DNA of 13,778 nucleotides from Bacillota bacterium (GTDB taxonomy: Bacteria > Bacillota > Clostridia > Peptostreptococcales > Anaerovoracaceae): NCBI GenBank assembly GCA_021443825.1, contig JABUTE010000237.1, positions 1 to 13,778 of the forward strand. The letters run 5' to 3'. Below, piece after piece: positions 1-7,636 of the stretch. Position 1 is the stretch's first letter. Each line of letters begins with the position of its first letter. Under the pieces are notes generated by a model. That model did not search any database, was not told the DNA's origin, and saw only the letters and a list, made by a program, of their open reading frames with translations. The translations under genes and the position numbers were made by a program.

Positions 1-1347
1 GTCGCCGCCTCTGGGGTTGCAGTAGAAGACGAAGTAGCCGGCGCCCGACCATACCTGCATCTCATGGAAGAACTGGGCACCGTAAGCGCCGAAGGGTCCG
101 CCGTGGATGTCGAGAATGGCAGGATAGGTCTTGCCTTCTTCGTAGTCTGCCGGATAGATCACATAGCCGTTGATCTGCCAGGTGCCGCTCTGAGCGGAAA
201 CGGGATGGGGCATCTGGATGGTGCGCTCGTTGTAGAGAGCCTCGTTGAACTGGGAGATCTGGATCATCTGGCCGTCTTCTACCTTGTAAAGCTCGGGAAG
301 CTTTGCCTGACCGACGGAGCTTACCAGGATCTTGCCGTTCTTGACGGTGATGGCATCCAGCGAGCCGTAGGTGGTGAGCACGGTCTCCAGATTGCCGTTC
401 TTCAGTCTTCTGAGGACGGATTTGGTATCGTCGACGGTGGTGTAGTAGATGTAGCCCTCATCGACCGCCAGCTGCGCGCCGCCGCCGTAGGCGGAGTCGC
501 CTACCACAGTGCCTGCGGGATGCTCGTCCATGGTAGATACCTGAACGGGCTTGCCGCTGCCCAGCTCGTAGAAGAGGGGGTTCTTGGTGGCGCCGAAGCC
601 GACCCGGTCGTTGAGCAGAGCCATGGGCTCGCCATCCTTAAAGAAGACGCCGCCCACGTTGTAGATGCCGTCCTTTACCAGTTCCTTCTTCATGCCGTTG
701 GCATAGAGGGTGATGCCGGCAGTCATGCCGACTACATCCTCATAGACCTGCGATGCGTAGAGGATCCGGCCGTTGTCCACAGCCCAGCCGGTAACGCCCT
801 CGTTTTCGGCGGTGACGGGAACCAGCTTGCCGTTATCCATAATGTAGAGTCTCTTTCTGGTGCCGGAGGTATAGCCCTCGCCGTTTCTCCAGAAGGGCAG
901 CTCATCGAAGACCTCCCAGCCGGGATTTCTGTCTTCTGCGGGATATCTGTCGTAGATGGCCAGCAGGGCATACTTGTTTTCGCCCATGGGCTTCAGGTCG
1001 AGCACCTTCATGGGAATGCGCACCAGCTCTTCTGCCTCGCCGCCCTTTAAGCTCAGCTTATGGAATACGGAAAGGGGAGCCTTCTTAGCGGCTGCCTTGT
1101 CTTCTTCGGTGCGAAGACCCGCGAAGAACAGGCTCTCTTCGTCGAGCCACTGGATGCCGGCAACATTGCCGCTGTCGGTGAGCCTGGTCAGCTTTCCGTC
1201 TTCGTACATCCATGCGTCGGCCTTGTAGCTGTTGGAGGCTTCGTCGGTGGTATGAACGGTAAAGACAGCCTTGTCGGCCTTTTTGTTCCACTGTACCTTG
1301 GATACGAATTTGTAGCGGTACAGATCTTCTGCCATTACTTTTTTCAT
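1..1347 (-). CDS. S9-family (prolyl oligopeptidase / acylaminoacyl-peptidase type) serine peptidase, C-terminus beyond left edge
   Basis: A reading frame of 449 codons stays open from an ATG at 1345-1347 to the left edge, so the gene is partial. The protein begins MKKVMAEDLYRYKF. Residues 1 to about 380 have the repetitive, strand-rich look of an S9 beta-propeller (WLDEESLFFAGLR, DNGRILYASQVYED, DEGYIYYTTVDD). The alpha/beta-hydrolase part starts around residue 400 with YPAILDIHGGPFGAYG (HGGP at 415-418) and reaches the conserved CNPRGGD at the edge. The catalytic Ser-Asp-His triad of the family would follow outside the window and cannot be confirmed. An AAAGGA ribosome binding site lies 7 nt before the start. 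No signal peptide is seen, so a cytoplasmic oligopeptidase role is likely. It lies downstream of the M20 amidohydrolase on the same strand, suggesting peptide scavenging or turnover. The family call is secure; the exact substrate is unknown. Confidence 0.88.
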   Translation of the reverse strand, partial: MKKVMAEDLYRYKFVSKVQWNKKADKAVFTVHTTDEASNSYKADAWMYEDGKLTRLTDSGNVAGIQWLDEESLFFAGLRTEEDKAAAKKAPLSVFHKLSLKGGEAEELVRIPMKVLDLKPMGENKYALLAIYDRYPAEDRNPGWEVFDELPFWRNGEGYTSGTRKRLYIMDNGKLVPVTAENEGVTGWAVDNGRILYASQVYEDVVGMTAGITLYANGMKKELVKDGIYNVGGVFFKDGEPMALLNDRVGFGATKNPLFYELGSGKPVQVSTMDEHPAGTVVGDSAYGGGAQLAVDEGYIYYTTVDDTKSVLRRLKNGNLETVLTTYGSLDAITVKNGKILVSSVGQAKLPELYKVEDGQMIQISQFNEALYNERTIQMPHPVSAQSGTWQINGYVIYPADYEEGKTYPAILDIHGGPFGAYGAQFFHEMQVWSGAGYFVFYCNPRGGD

Positions 1348-1386
1348 AGATCGATCCTTTCGAATGTTTCTGCTTAATCGCACAAA

Positions 1387-1417
1387 GAGCCCTCTTCGAA
1401 ACGATCGAAGAGAGCTC
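1387..1417 (-). terminator. Hairpin between the two minus-strand hydrolase genes, possible weak terminator
   Basis: Arms 1387-1398 and 1406-1417 form a 12-bp stem with one mismatch around a 7-nt loop. Read on the minus strand it sits just after the amidohydrolase stop and is followed only by CTTTGTG, a poor U-tract. It could be a weak terminator, an attenuator, or an mRNA-stabilising or processing hairpin that sets different expression levels for the two genes. Confidence 0.4.
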
Positions 1418-1434
1418 AGCGTATGGACTGGATT

Positions 1435-2808
1435 TTACTGGAAGTCTACGGTCGCGTTGCCGTTTTCGTCGTACTTTACAGCATCCTTATCCAGCATCAG
1501 CTGGTTGATGTATGCGAAGTATTCGGGAATGGAAGCGAACTGAGGCTTAAAGTCGGCCAGGATCTTCTTGGCGTTGGCTGCATCGTTGGAAAGGAGCGCA
1601 TCCGCAACGAACAGCTGGGCCTTGGCTGCGTTGGCGCAGGCTCTGTTTGCGTCGACCAGCTGGTAGTCGATGCCGTGACCCATGCCGGAAGCGCCTGCAG
1701 CGTTGAACTGAACGCCGGGCATTACGCAGGTCAGATCGCCGAAGTCGGAGGAGCCGGTGCTCCAGGAGTTGTAGTTGAAGCCGACTCTGTCTTCACCGAC
1801 CAGGTCGATGCAGCACTGCTCGATCAGCTTCATGAACTGAGGATCGTGGGTCTCGGGGGAATAGCCCGGTCTGTCGCAGAGCTCAACGCCTGCGCCCATA
1901 GCCAGAGCAGCACCGGTGAGGGCTCTGTTGATCTTTCTGTTTTCGCGGACCATTGCTTCGAGGGTCTTGCCGCGAACATAGGACTCGATCTTCATCTCGT
2001 CGGGAATGATGTTAACAGCGCAGTTGACGCCCTTGAGGATCGGGTGGAAACGGATGGTATCCTTGTCCTGGAAGGTCTCGCGCAGATCGTTGACTGCCTG
2101 CAGACCCAGCATGGAGGCATACTGTGCGTTGATGCCCATATGGGGAGCGCCGCCGGCGTGAGAGGACTTGCCCTTGTAGGTGATGGTCTTCGCCATGCAG
2201 CCGTTGTTGCCGAAGCCGCAGGCCAGATCGTACTGCTCGGAATTGGAGGTATGTACCATGATGGAGAGGTCGACACCGTCGAAATAGCCTCTGTGCATGA
2301 ATTCGACCTTGCCGCCCATGTAGCTGATGACGCCCTGCTTGCGCAGCTCTTCTCTGTAGGCCAGCTGGATCATTTCTTCTGCGGGAACCAGCATCAGACG
2401 GATGGTGCCGCAAAGGCCGTCCAGAGCACCGGGCTCGGTGAGAGCAGCAGCGACGCCCAGCATGCCGGCTGCCTGTGCGTGGTGACCGCAGCAGTGGGTC
2501 ATGCCGTTGACGGATTCGGGATGGTTGGCGATATCAAGGGCATCCAGCTCGCCCATGATGCAGAGGGTAGGGCCGGGCTTGCCGGTGTTGACGTCGGTGT
2601 AGAAGCCGGGGATCTTTCCGTATTTGGGATCCTGGTCAGCTCTTACCAGCTTATAGCCCATGGCTTCGAACTTCTCGATCAGGTAAGCGTTTGCTTCCCA
2701 TTCGGTGTAGCCTACCTGAGGATGCTGCCAGATCCATCTTTCCGCATCGAAGATCTCCTGCTTGTGAGCATCGACGTTCTTGACGATCAGTTTCTGCTTG
2801 TCATTCAT
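1435..2808 (-). CDS. M20-family amidohydrolase / peptidase (M20D, AbgB-like)
   Basis: This 457-residue zinc-dependent hydrolase is predicted to cleave amide bonds of N-acyl or aminobenzoyl amino acids or small peptides. Recognisable M20 signatures are IMGELDALD (metal-ligand Asp about residue 89), THCCGHHAQ (His 109-110), the VPAEE catalytic and metal-binding glutamates (144-145), SSHAGGAPHMGINA in the lid/dimerisation domain, and the C-terminal SSDFGDLTCVMPGVQFNAA with GMGHGIDY. The SSDFGD block and overall length resemble p-aminobenzoyl-glutamate hydrolase subunit B and related M20D enzymes better than CPG2-type ones. The start at 2808 (MNDKQKLIVKNVDAH) is preceded by AGGAGAAAGG. No signal peptide is present, so it should be cytoplasmic. 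It is the first gene of a minus-strand pair with the S9 peptidase and has its own upstream promoter candidate. The precise substrate is not determinable. Confidence 0.88.
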   Translation of the reverse strand: MNDKQKLIVKNVDAHKQEIFDAERWIWQHPQVGYTEWEANAYLIEKFEAMGYKLVRADQDPKYGKIPGFYTDVNTGKPGPTLCIMGELDALDIANHPESVNGMTHCCGHHAQAAGMLGVAAALTEPGALDGLCGTIRLMLVPAEEMIQLAYREELRKQGVISYMGGKVEFMHRGYFDGVDLSIMVHTSNSEQYDLACGFGNNGCMAKTITYKGKSSHAGGAPHMGINAQYASMLGLQAVNDLRETFQDKDTIRFHPILKGVNCAVNIIPDEMKIESYVRGKTLEAMVRENRKINRALTGAALAMGAGVELCDRPGYSPETHDPQFMKLIEQCCIDLVGEDRVGFNYNSWSTGSSDFGDLTCVMPGVQFNAAGASGMGHGIDYQLVDANRACANAAKAQLFVADALLSNDAANAKKILADFKPQFASIPEYFAYINQLMLDKDAVKYDENGNATVDFQ

Positions 2809-2887
2809 AGTAGTTGCCTTTCTCCTGTGTTGCTTCAGGATCTCAAGTTTTATAAAGTGCGGTTTTTCCGCAAATTTTACTACCTAA

Positions 2888-2916
2888 AAAGTACCATAAA
2901 TGCACTGTAAAGTCAA
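2888..2916 (-). promoter_or_regulatory. Candidate sigma-A promoter of the amidohydrolase
   Basis: On the minus strand a TTGACT -35 box (2911-2916) is separated by 17 nt from TACTTT (2888-2893). The -35 matches 5 of 6 consensus bases, the -10 only 3 of 6. Transcription would start near 2881 and leave a leader of about 70 nt before the ATG at 2808. The surrounding DNA is AT-rich, unlike the genes. Between this promoter and the plus-strand one (2917-3059) I see no gene, only AT-rich and T-rich runs. Confidence 0.45.
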
Positions 2917-3059
2917 ACTGCGAATCCGCTGCTTCGATATCGGTATAGGAAGCAATGCGATTTTTGAAGGAACCTTTTTTCTGCCGGAACATGTCCGTTT
3001 TTTCCTGCTCTTTCGCGCCGGGCAGGTCGCTGTGCGCCCGTCTTTTCTGTCACTTTTCT

Positions 3060-3088
3060 TTGTTATGATCCGCGGTTTGTGATATACT
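3060..3088 (+). promoter_or_regulatory. Sigma-A-type promoter of the cell-wall polysaccharide operon
   Basis: TTGTTA (3060-3065), a 17-nt spacer and TATACT (3083-3088) give 4/6 and 5/6 matches at ideal spacing. TGTGA immediately precedes the -10, resembling an extended -10. Initiation near 3095 would give a leader of about 145 nt before the first gene. It is the only good plus-strand promoter I see upstream of eight tightly packed genes, so it probably drives all of them. Confidence 0.6.
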
Positions 3089-3094
3089 GTCCGT

Positions 3095-3238
3095 AGTTAT
3101 GCCCGCCGCTGTAAAGACCCGGGAAGGTGCCCTGAGTGCCTTCGGTAAAAGGGCTTCGGACCGGCATTGTCTGAGAATACCCAAGGCACCGGCCGGCACG
3201 TTCGGCAGTGCAGCCCGAAAAAGGAAAAGGATACGATT
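3095..3238 (+). promoter_or_regulatory. Long, foldable 5' leader of the operon
   Basis: The untranslated leader can fold into an outer stem GGTGCC (3126-3131) with GGCACC (3185-3190). This encloses a bulged hairpin: TGCC (3137-3140), bulge, GGT (3144-3146) pairing with ACC (3160-3162) and GGCA (3163-3166). A short GCCG/CGGC hairpin follows, then an unpaired purine-rich ribosome binding site (AGGAAAAGGA, 7 nt from the ATG). A closed fold with a free binding site could be a cis-regulatory RNA, but I cannot match it to a known riboswitch class and there is no U-tract for an attenuator. The fold is visible; the function is inference. Confidence 0.35.
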
Positions 3239-3739
3239 ATGAAACACAGAAAACTGATCATTCTTGCTTCCGCTCTTGTCATCGCCCTTGCCATCACCGC
3301 CGGACAGACGGTGCTGGGCGCCGACGGCGCCGCCGGAAGCGCGGCCGACCCGCTCGTCAGCAAAAGCTATGTCGACTCGCTGTTTAGCGACGTGATGGAC
3401 AGCGTGCAGCAAAAGCTGGAGGAATACCGCAACGGTGACTTTACCCCGGCAGAAGAAACGCCTTCGCAGGGCAGCGCCGTCTTTCAGGTGGTCGAGGTTC
3501 CTGCGGGAACACGGGTCATCGGCGAAGAGGGCACCGAAATGATCGTGCGCAGCGGCTATGCCTATGCCATCGATAACGGTGTCGACGGCATTTCCGACCT
3601 GACCGCCGGCGCCGACCTGAAGGGCGATACCCAGATCCAGAAGAACCACCTGCTGCTGATCCCCAGAAGCGACGGCCGCGGCATCCGCTGCGATGGTCTT
3701 TGCTACGTGATGATCAAGGGCAGCTATTCTTTTAACTAA
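3239..3739 (+). CDS. Exported conserved hypothetical protein
   Basis: The protein has 166 residues and starts at the ATG at 3239, chosen because AAAGGA lies 7 nt upstream and a typical signal sequence begins there. An upstream in-frame TTG at 3167 would put charged residues ahead of the signal. Residues 1-5 are basic and 6-22 hydrophobic (LIILASALVIALAIT), giving a signal peptide or membrane anchor with a possible cut near VLGA. A short predicted helix (SKSYVDSLFSDVMDSVQQKLEEY) follows. Next comes a compact region, FQVVEVPAGTRVIGEEGTEMI...RSGYAYAI...GISDLTAGADLKGD...NHLLLIPRSDGRGI. Similar small exported proteins occur in clostridial exopolysaccharide/CsaB operons, from memory, but none has a known function. 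As first gene of the operon it ends one base before the fusion glycosyltransferase. It probably acts outside the membrane in wall-polymer assembly; this is inference. Confidence 0.75.
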   Translation: MKHRKLIILASALVIALAITAGQTVLGADGAAGSAADPLVSKSYVDSLFSDVMDSVQQKLEEYRNGDFTPAEETPSQGSAVFQVVEVPAGTRVIGEEGTEMIVRSGYAYAIDNGVDGISDLTAGADLKGDTQIQKNHLLLIPRSDGRGIRCDGLCYVMIKGSYSFN

Positions 3740-3740
3740 T

Positions 3741-5930
3741 ATGAGAATCATGCTTTTTGCCGCCGGCGGCGATATCGGCGGAGGAAAAACCCATATCCTG
3801 TCGCTTGCAAAGGAGCTGTCCAAGACCAACGACCTGCGCCTGGTCTGCTTTCGAAAGGGGCAGATGTCAGACGAAGGTCCCGGCATGGGAATCGATACGG
3901 TCTATATCGATCATGCCAAGGGCTTTAAGGCAGCCATAACGTTTGCCATCGCCCAATACGACGAATTCCGTCCTCAGGTGATCCACTGTCACGGCGCCAA
4001 GGCCAATGCGCTGGGCATCCTTGTCAAGAAATGCCGCAAGGTGCCTGTCATGACCACGGTCCATTCCGACCCCAAGTTGGACTACATGGGCTCGCCCCTG
4101 CGCAAATATACCTACGGCGTGATCAACGCCTGGGCCCTTCGCCGCATGGATTACTATGTGGCAGTGGCCTGGAGGATGCGGGAGCTGCTCATCGACAGAG
4201 GCTTTGATCCCCAGAGCATCTTCACCGTCTACAACGGTCTTGATTTTTCCGATGCCCCGCAGCAGCCCAAGCCCTTTAAGGGAGAAGACGAGCCCATCAC
4301 CGTAGGCATCGCCGCAAGACTGAACCCGGTCAAGGATATTCCCACCCTGCTGAAGGCCTTTGCCATCGCTTACCGGCAGGATCCCCGCCTTCGCCTTTCC
4401 ATCGCGGGAACCGGCGAAGAAGAAGCCGCCTTAAAGCAGATGGCCGCCGAGCTGGGAATCGATTCCGTCACCACCTTCGAGGGCTGGGTCAGCAATATGC
4501 GCCGGTATTTTTCCGGAATCGATATCAATGTGCTGTCGTCTGTCTCCGAGACCTTTCCCTATTCTCTGCTGGAGGGCGCCTGTGAGCACTGCCCGGCCAT
4601 CGCCAGCAATGTGGGAGGCATTCCCTCTCTGGTGATCGGCGGAAAGACCGGCCTCATGTTCGAGCCCGGCGATGAACAGACCTTCGCCGCCCATATTCTG
4701 ACCCTGGCAAAAGACCGGCAGCTTCGCCGCACCCTGGGCGAGGCCCTCTTTGAAAAAGCACGCAGCGAGTTTTCGCTGCAGCGGATGAAGGAGGATCAGG
4801 AAAAGATCTACCGGACTCTGCTGCGCCGCCATGAGCGAAAAGGCACCCGCCGGGGAGCCGTTCTTTGCGGTGCCTACGGCAAGGGAAATACCGGTGATGA
4901 AGCCATTCTTACCGCCATCCTGGCAAGCCTTCGCACCGTAGACGAGGATATGCCCTTTTACGTCATGAGCCGCGACCCGAAGCAGACCTCCAAAAACCAT
5001 TCCGTCGGAAGCTTTTATATCTTCAACATGGTAAAGTTCGTGAAGGCGCTGCGCCGCTCCCGCCTGTTCGTCAGCGGGGGAGGCACCCTGATCCAGGATG
5101 TGACCTCTTCCCGGTCGCTGTATTTTTACCTGATGACCCTTCGGATCGCCCGTCTTTGCGGTGCTAAGGTCATCATGTATGGCTGCGGCATGGGCCCGGT
5201 GGAAAAGCCCTTCAACCGCAGGCTGGCAGCCCGGGTGCTGAGTAAAAATGCCCACAGGATCACCGTGCGCGATTCCGGCTCGGAGCAATTCTTACAGGAG
5301 ATCGGCGTTTCGGGGCCCGCTGTGGAGCGGGCGGCCGACCCGGTGGTCAGTCTGAAGCCTGCCGGTGAAGACGATGTAAACCGGGCGTTCGACGAGGAGG
5401 GGATCCCCGCGGATGTTCCCATGATCGGTTTTTGCCTTCGCCGCTGGAAGACCTTTACCAACACCGATGCCATCGTGCGGGCGGCAGAGCATGCCTACCG
5501 CCGCTGGGGCCTGACCCCCGTCTTTCTGGCCATCGAAGCGCCGACCGATATCGAGATCGGTGAAGCGATCGGAAAGCAGCTTTCCGTGCCCTGCTATATC
5601 TGCCGAAAAAAGCACAGCGTCAGCCAGATCATCGGCATGATCTCCCATATGAAGCTGATGGTGGGCATGCGTCTTCATTCTCTGATCTTTGCCGCTGCGG
5701 GAGGCACTCCCATGGTGGGCATCTCTTACGATGTCAAGGTCTCCGGTTTTCTGCATGACTGCGGCGCCGGCACTGCGCTGCAGGCCGAAAGCCTTCAGGA
5801 AGAAGCGCTGATCGCAGCCATCGATGAACAGCTGCAAACAGGCAGCCCGGACCGGCAGATCGCCTACGGCATCCTGAAAGAGCTGGAATGCAAAAATGTA
5901 TTGGCGGCAAAAGACCTGCTGGAGGAATAA
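3741..5930 (+). CDS. csaB: Bifunctional GT4 glycosyltransferase - polysaccharide pyruvyl transferase CsaB fusion
   Basis: This 729-residue protein joins two enzymes. Residues 1 to about 365 form a GT-B glycosyltransferase of family 4: a glycine-rich N-terminus (AAGGDIGGGKTHI), VIHCHGAKANALG, VYNGLDF, VGIAARLNPVKDIPTLLKAF, and the EX7E motif SETFPYSLLEGACE (Glu270/Glu278) that binds the sugar nucleotide. After a basic linker (RRHERKGTRRG), residues about 373-729 form a CsaB domain: LCGAYGKGNTGDEAIL (374-389), FVSGGGTLIQD (443-453) and VGMRLHSLIFAA with the conserved Arg-x-His (644-646). CsaB transfers pyruvate from phosphoenolpyruvate as a ketal onto secondary cell-wall polysaccharide, creating the ligand for SLH domains. 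Its start follows the preceding stop by one base without a good ribosome binding site, suggesting translational coupling. No membrane segment is evident; it should act at the cytoplasmic face. I see no internal stop or frameshift, so the fusion appears genuine. Confidence 0.9.
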   Translation: MRIMLFAAGGDIGGGKTHILSLAKELSKTNDLRLVCFRKGQMSDEGPGMGIDTVYIDHAKGFKAAITFAIAQYDEFRPQVIHCHGAKANALGILVKKCRKVPVMTTVHSDPKLDYMGSPLRKYTYGVINAWALRRMDYYVAVAWRMRELLIDRGFDPQSIFTVYNGLDFSDAPQQPKPFKGEDEPITVGIAARLNPVKDIPTLLKAFAIAYRQDPRLRLSIAGTGEEEAALKQMAAELGIDSVTTFEGWVSNMRRYFSGIDINVLSSVSETFPYSLLEGACEHCPAIASNVGGIPSLVIGGKTGLMFEPGDEQTFAAHILTLAKDRQLRRTLGEALFEKARSEFSLQRMKEDQEKIYRTLLRRHERKGTRRGAVLCGAYGKGNTGDEAILTAILASLRTVDEDMPFYVMSRDPKQTSKNHSVGSFYIFNMVKFVKALRRSRLFVSGGGTLIQDVTSSRSLYFYLMTLRIARLCGAKVIMYGCGMGPVEKPFNRRLAARVLSKNAHRITVRDSGSEQFLQEIGVSGPAVERAADPVVSLKPAGEDDVNRAFDEEGIPADVPMIGFCLRRWKTFTNTDAIVRAAEHAYRRWGLTPVFLAIEAPTDIEIGEAIGKQLSVPCYICRKKHSVSQIIGMISHMKLMVGMRLHSLIFAAAGGTPMVGISYDVKVSGFLHDCGAGTALQAESLQEEALIAAIDEQLQTGSPDRQIAYGILKELECKNVLAAKDLLEE

Positions 5931-5936
5931 CGACCC

Positions 5937-7106
5937 ATGAAAATCCTATGTCTTTCCACATCCAATTATTATCCCTTTCCTACCAGAAAGCAGAACGTGA
6001 TGAACCGGATGACCGATGCGCAGATCATTTACGTAGATCCTCCCGTCACCCTGATCGCGCCTCTGAAGGACCCCAAGGCACAGCCCCGTCTTTCCATGTA
6101 TAAGCAGGGGGGAAAGGTGAGCGACGAGCATCCTCATGTAACGGTCTATGCCCAGCCGCCGGTGCTTCCCTTTTACAACAAAAAAAGGGCGGTCAACAAG
6201 GTGAACCAGAAGCGGTTTGCGAAGTATCTGGCGGGCATCTGCAGAGAAAACGGGTTTCACGACGATTTTCTGCTCTGGTGCTATTCGCCCATGAGCTGCG
6301 ATGTGGTGGAGCCCCTGGCCAAGGAGCTGGGCATCGATGCCAAAGCCCTTTGGAAGCGCACCGTCTACGACTGCGTCGACCGTCATTCCGCCTATCCGGG
6401 CATGATCGATCCGGCCGTGGTCGATCGGCAGGAGGAAGACCTGGCCTCCCGCTGCGGCGTGGTATTCGCCACCGCCCGGGGCCTGTACGAGCGACTGAAA
6501 GGGTTCAACGACAATGCCTATCTGATCCCCAACGGGGCTGCCTACGAGCTGTTCAGCACCGCGGCCTCCATGGAAAAAGAAGGCATCGCTCCCCATTTCG
6601 GTTTTGTTGGCATGCTGCAGGAATGCATCGACTACGATATCATCCGGGCCGTGGCGGACTGTTTTCCCGAAGGAAGAGTCAGCCTGATCGGCAGGGCGCT
6701 TCCCGGCGTAGATCTTTCCTGGATCGACCGGTATCCCAATGTGGAATACCTGGGCCTGCTGCCGCAAAAGGAGCTGCCGTCAAAAATAAAGGATTTCGAT
6801 GTCTGCCTCAATGTGTTTGCGGATAACGAGCTTTCGAAGGATGTCAGCCCCTTAAAGTTCTACGAATACCTGGCTACCGGCATTCCCATCGTCAGCACCC
6901 CCGTACCGTATCAGGTGCGGGATTACGCAGATTGCATCTATATCGCCGAAGACAAAAACGACTTTATTAAGCAGTGCCGGCAGGCGTTGAGCGAGCCCAA
7001 AGACAGCCCCAGGCGGGCTGCTCGAATGGCCCACGGAAGAAACTGCTCCTGGGATGAACGGGTCGCTCTCATGAAAGAAATTCTCGAAAGGACAGGAGAA
7101 CAATAA
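5937..7106 (+). CDS. Glycosyltransferase, TuaH-like (GT-B fold)
   Basis: The protein has 389 residues. It starts MKILCLSTSNYYPFPTRKQN after a GGAGG ribosome binding site that overlaps the end of csaB. Residues around 140-200 carry the pattern seen in teichuronic-acid glycosyltransferase TuaH and relatives: TVYDCVDRHSAYPG, a glutamate-rich stretch (RQEEDLASRCGVVFAT), then AYLIPNGAAYELF. The C-terminal half has the usual nucleotide-sugar domain: FGFVGMLQECIDYDII, RVSLIGRA, NVEYLGLLPQKELPSKI, DVCLNVFADNELSKDVSPLKFYEYLATGIPIVSTPV. This last block corresponds to the family's acidic donor-binding motif. It probably adds one sugar to a lipid-linked wall polysaccharide repeat at the inner membrane face. 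Donor and acceptor cannot be read from sequence. Its stop overlaps the start of the next gene (TAATG). Confidence 0.85.
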   Translation: MKILCLSTSNYYPFPTRKQNVMNRMTDAQIIYVDPPVTLIAPLKDPKAQPRLSMYKQGGKVSDEHPHVTVYAQPPVLPFYNKKRAVNKVNQKRFAKYLAGICRENGFHDDFLLWCYSPMSCDVVEPLAKELGIDAKALWKRTVYDCVDRHSAYPGMIDPAVVDRQEEDLASRCGVVFATARGLYERLKGFNDNAYLIPNGAAYELFSTAASMEKEGIAPHFGFVGMLQECIDYDIIRAVADCFPEGRVSLIGRALPGVDLSWIDRYPNVEYLGLLPQKELPSKIKDFDVCLNVFADNELSKDVSPLKFYEYLATGIPIVSTPVPYQVRDYADCIYIAEDKNDFIKQCRQALSEPKDSPRRAARMAHGRNCSWDERVALMKEILERTGEQ

Positions 7107-7633
7107 TGAAACTGATCAATGAAAAGGGTAAGCTGTTTGGTCTGATCAATGTGGTAGACCTGCTGGTGTTGCTGATGGTCGCTGCCGTCGCCGTTATTCT
7201 GGCAGGTAAGTTTTTCGGTGACCGTGCGGCCGAGGTGGTCTCCGCAAAGGAGGATTACTGGTTCGAGGTCGAGGTCATCGGCGCAAACCCCAGATATTAT
7301 AACGAGGTCGACCGGATCGACCTGAAGGGCACCGGCCTGATCGCGGGCAACTCCTTCCAGGATGCCACCATCGAAGACTGGTGGTATGAGGATTATATGC
7401 AGTCCACCACCGATGCAGAGGGCAATGTGCACTGGGTCGTCGATGAGGTTAGAAAGAGTGTCATCTTTCTGATCAAGGGGCAGGTGGCCAAGAATTCCCC
7501 CACACCCACCGTCGCCAACCAGGAGGTCAGGGTCGGCCGCACCTTTACCGTTAAGACCCTCACCACCGAGATCAACGGCACCATCCGCTATGCCCAGTTC
7601 GGCGAATATACCGGAACCGGATCCGGTCAGTAA
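7106..7633 (+). CDS. DUF4330 family membrane-anchored protein
   Basis: The 175-residue protein begins MKLINEKGKLFGLINVVDLLVLL, the characteristic DUF4330 opening. One transmembrane segment covers roughly residues 14-35 and is followed by a soluble, probably extracytoplasmic domain with short beta-like repeats (YWFEVEVIGANPRYYNEVD, GQVAKNSPTPTVANQEVRVG, FTVKTLTTEINGTI). AGGAG lies about 7 nt upstream, and the ATG overlaps the preceding stop. The family has no established activity; it recurs beside CsaB, O-antigen ligase and TagA genes in Clostridia, from memory. A scaffold or modulating role in polymer assembly or export is plausible but not shown here. Confidence 0.8.
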   Translation: MKLINEKGKLFGLINVVDLLVLLMVAAVAVILAGKFFGDRAAEVVSAKEDYWFEVEVIGANPRYYNEVDRIDLKGTGLIAGNSFQDATIEDWWYEDYMQSTTDAEGNVHWVVDEVRKSVIFLIKGQVAKNSPTPTVANQEVRVGRTFTVKTLTTEINGTIRYAQFGEYTGTGSGQ

Positions 7634-7636
7634 TCC

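Noticed and set aside
64..1050. Plus-strand open frame of 328 codons opposite the S9 peptidase
   Set aside because: It is the antisense shadow of the propeller domain, with composition rich in Gly, Val and His and no domain signature.
1423..2910. Plus-strand open frame of 495 codons opposite the amidohydrolase
   Set aside because: It is an exact antisense shadow of a well-supported M20 enzyme and has no recognisable motif.
3101..3114. CCCGCCGCTGTAA, similar to part of the cobalamin riboswitch core
   Set aside because: The upstream GGTG and downstream GCCACTG elements are missing, and the putative transcription start lies only a few bases upstream, leaving no room for the aptamer.
3171..3182. 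CTGAGAATACCC, reminiscent of the thiamine (TPP) riboswitch core
   Set aside because: The rest of the TPP aptamer is absent: there is no upstream GGGGTGC partner and no ACCTGATCTGG-like second arm. The downstream genes are not thiamine synthesis or transport genes. Transketolase uses TPP, but it is seven genes away.
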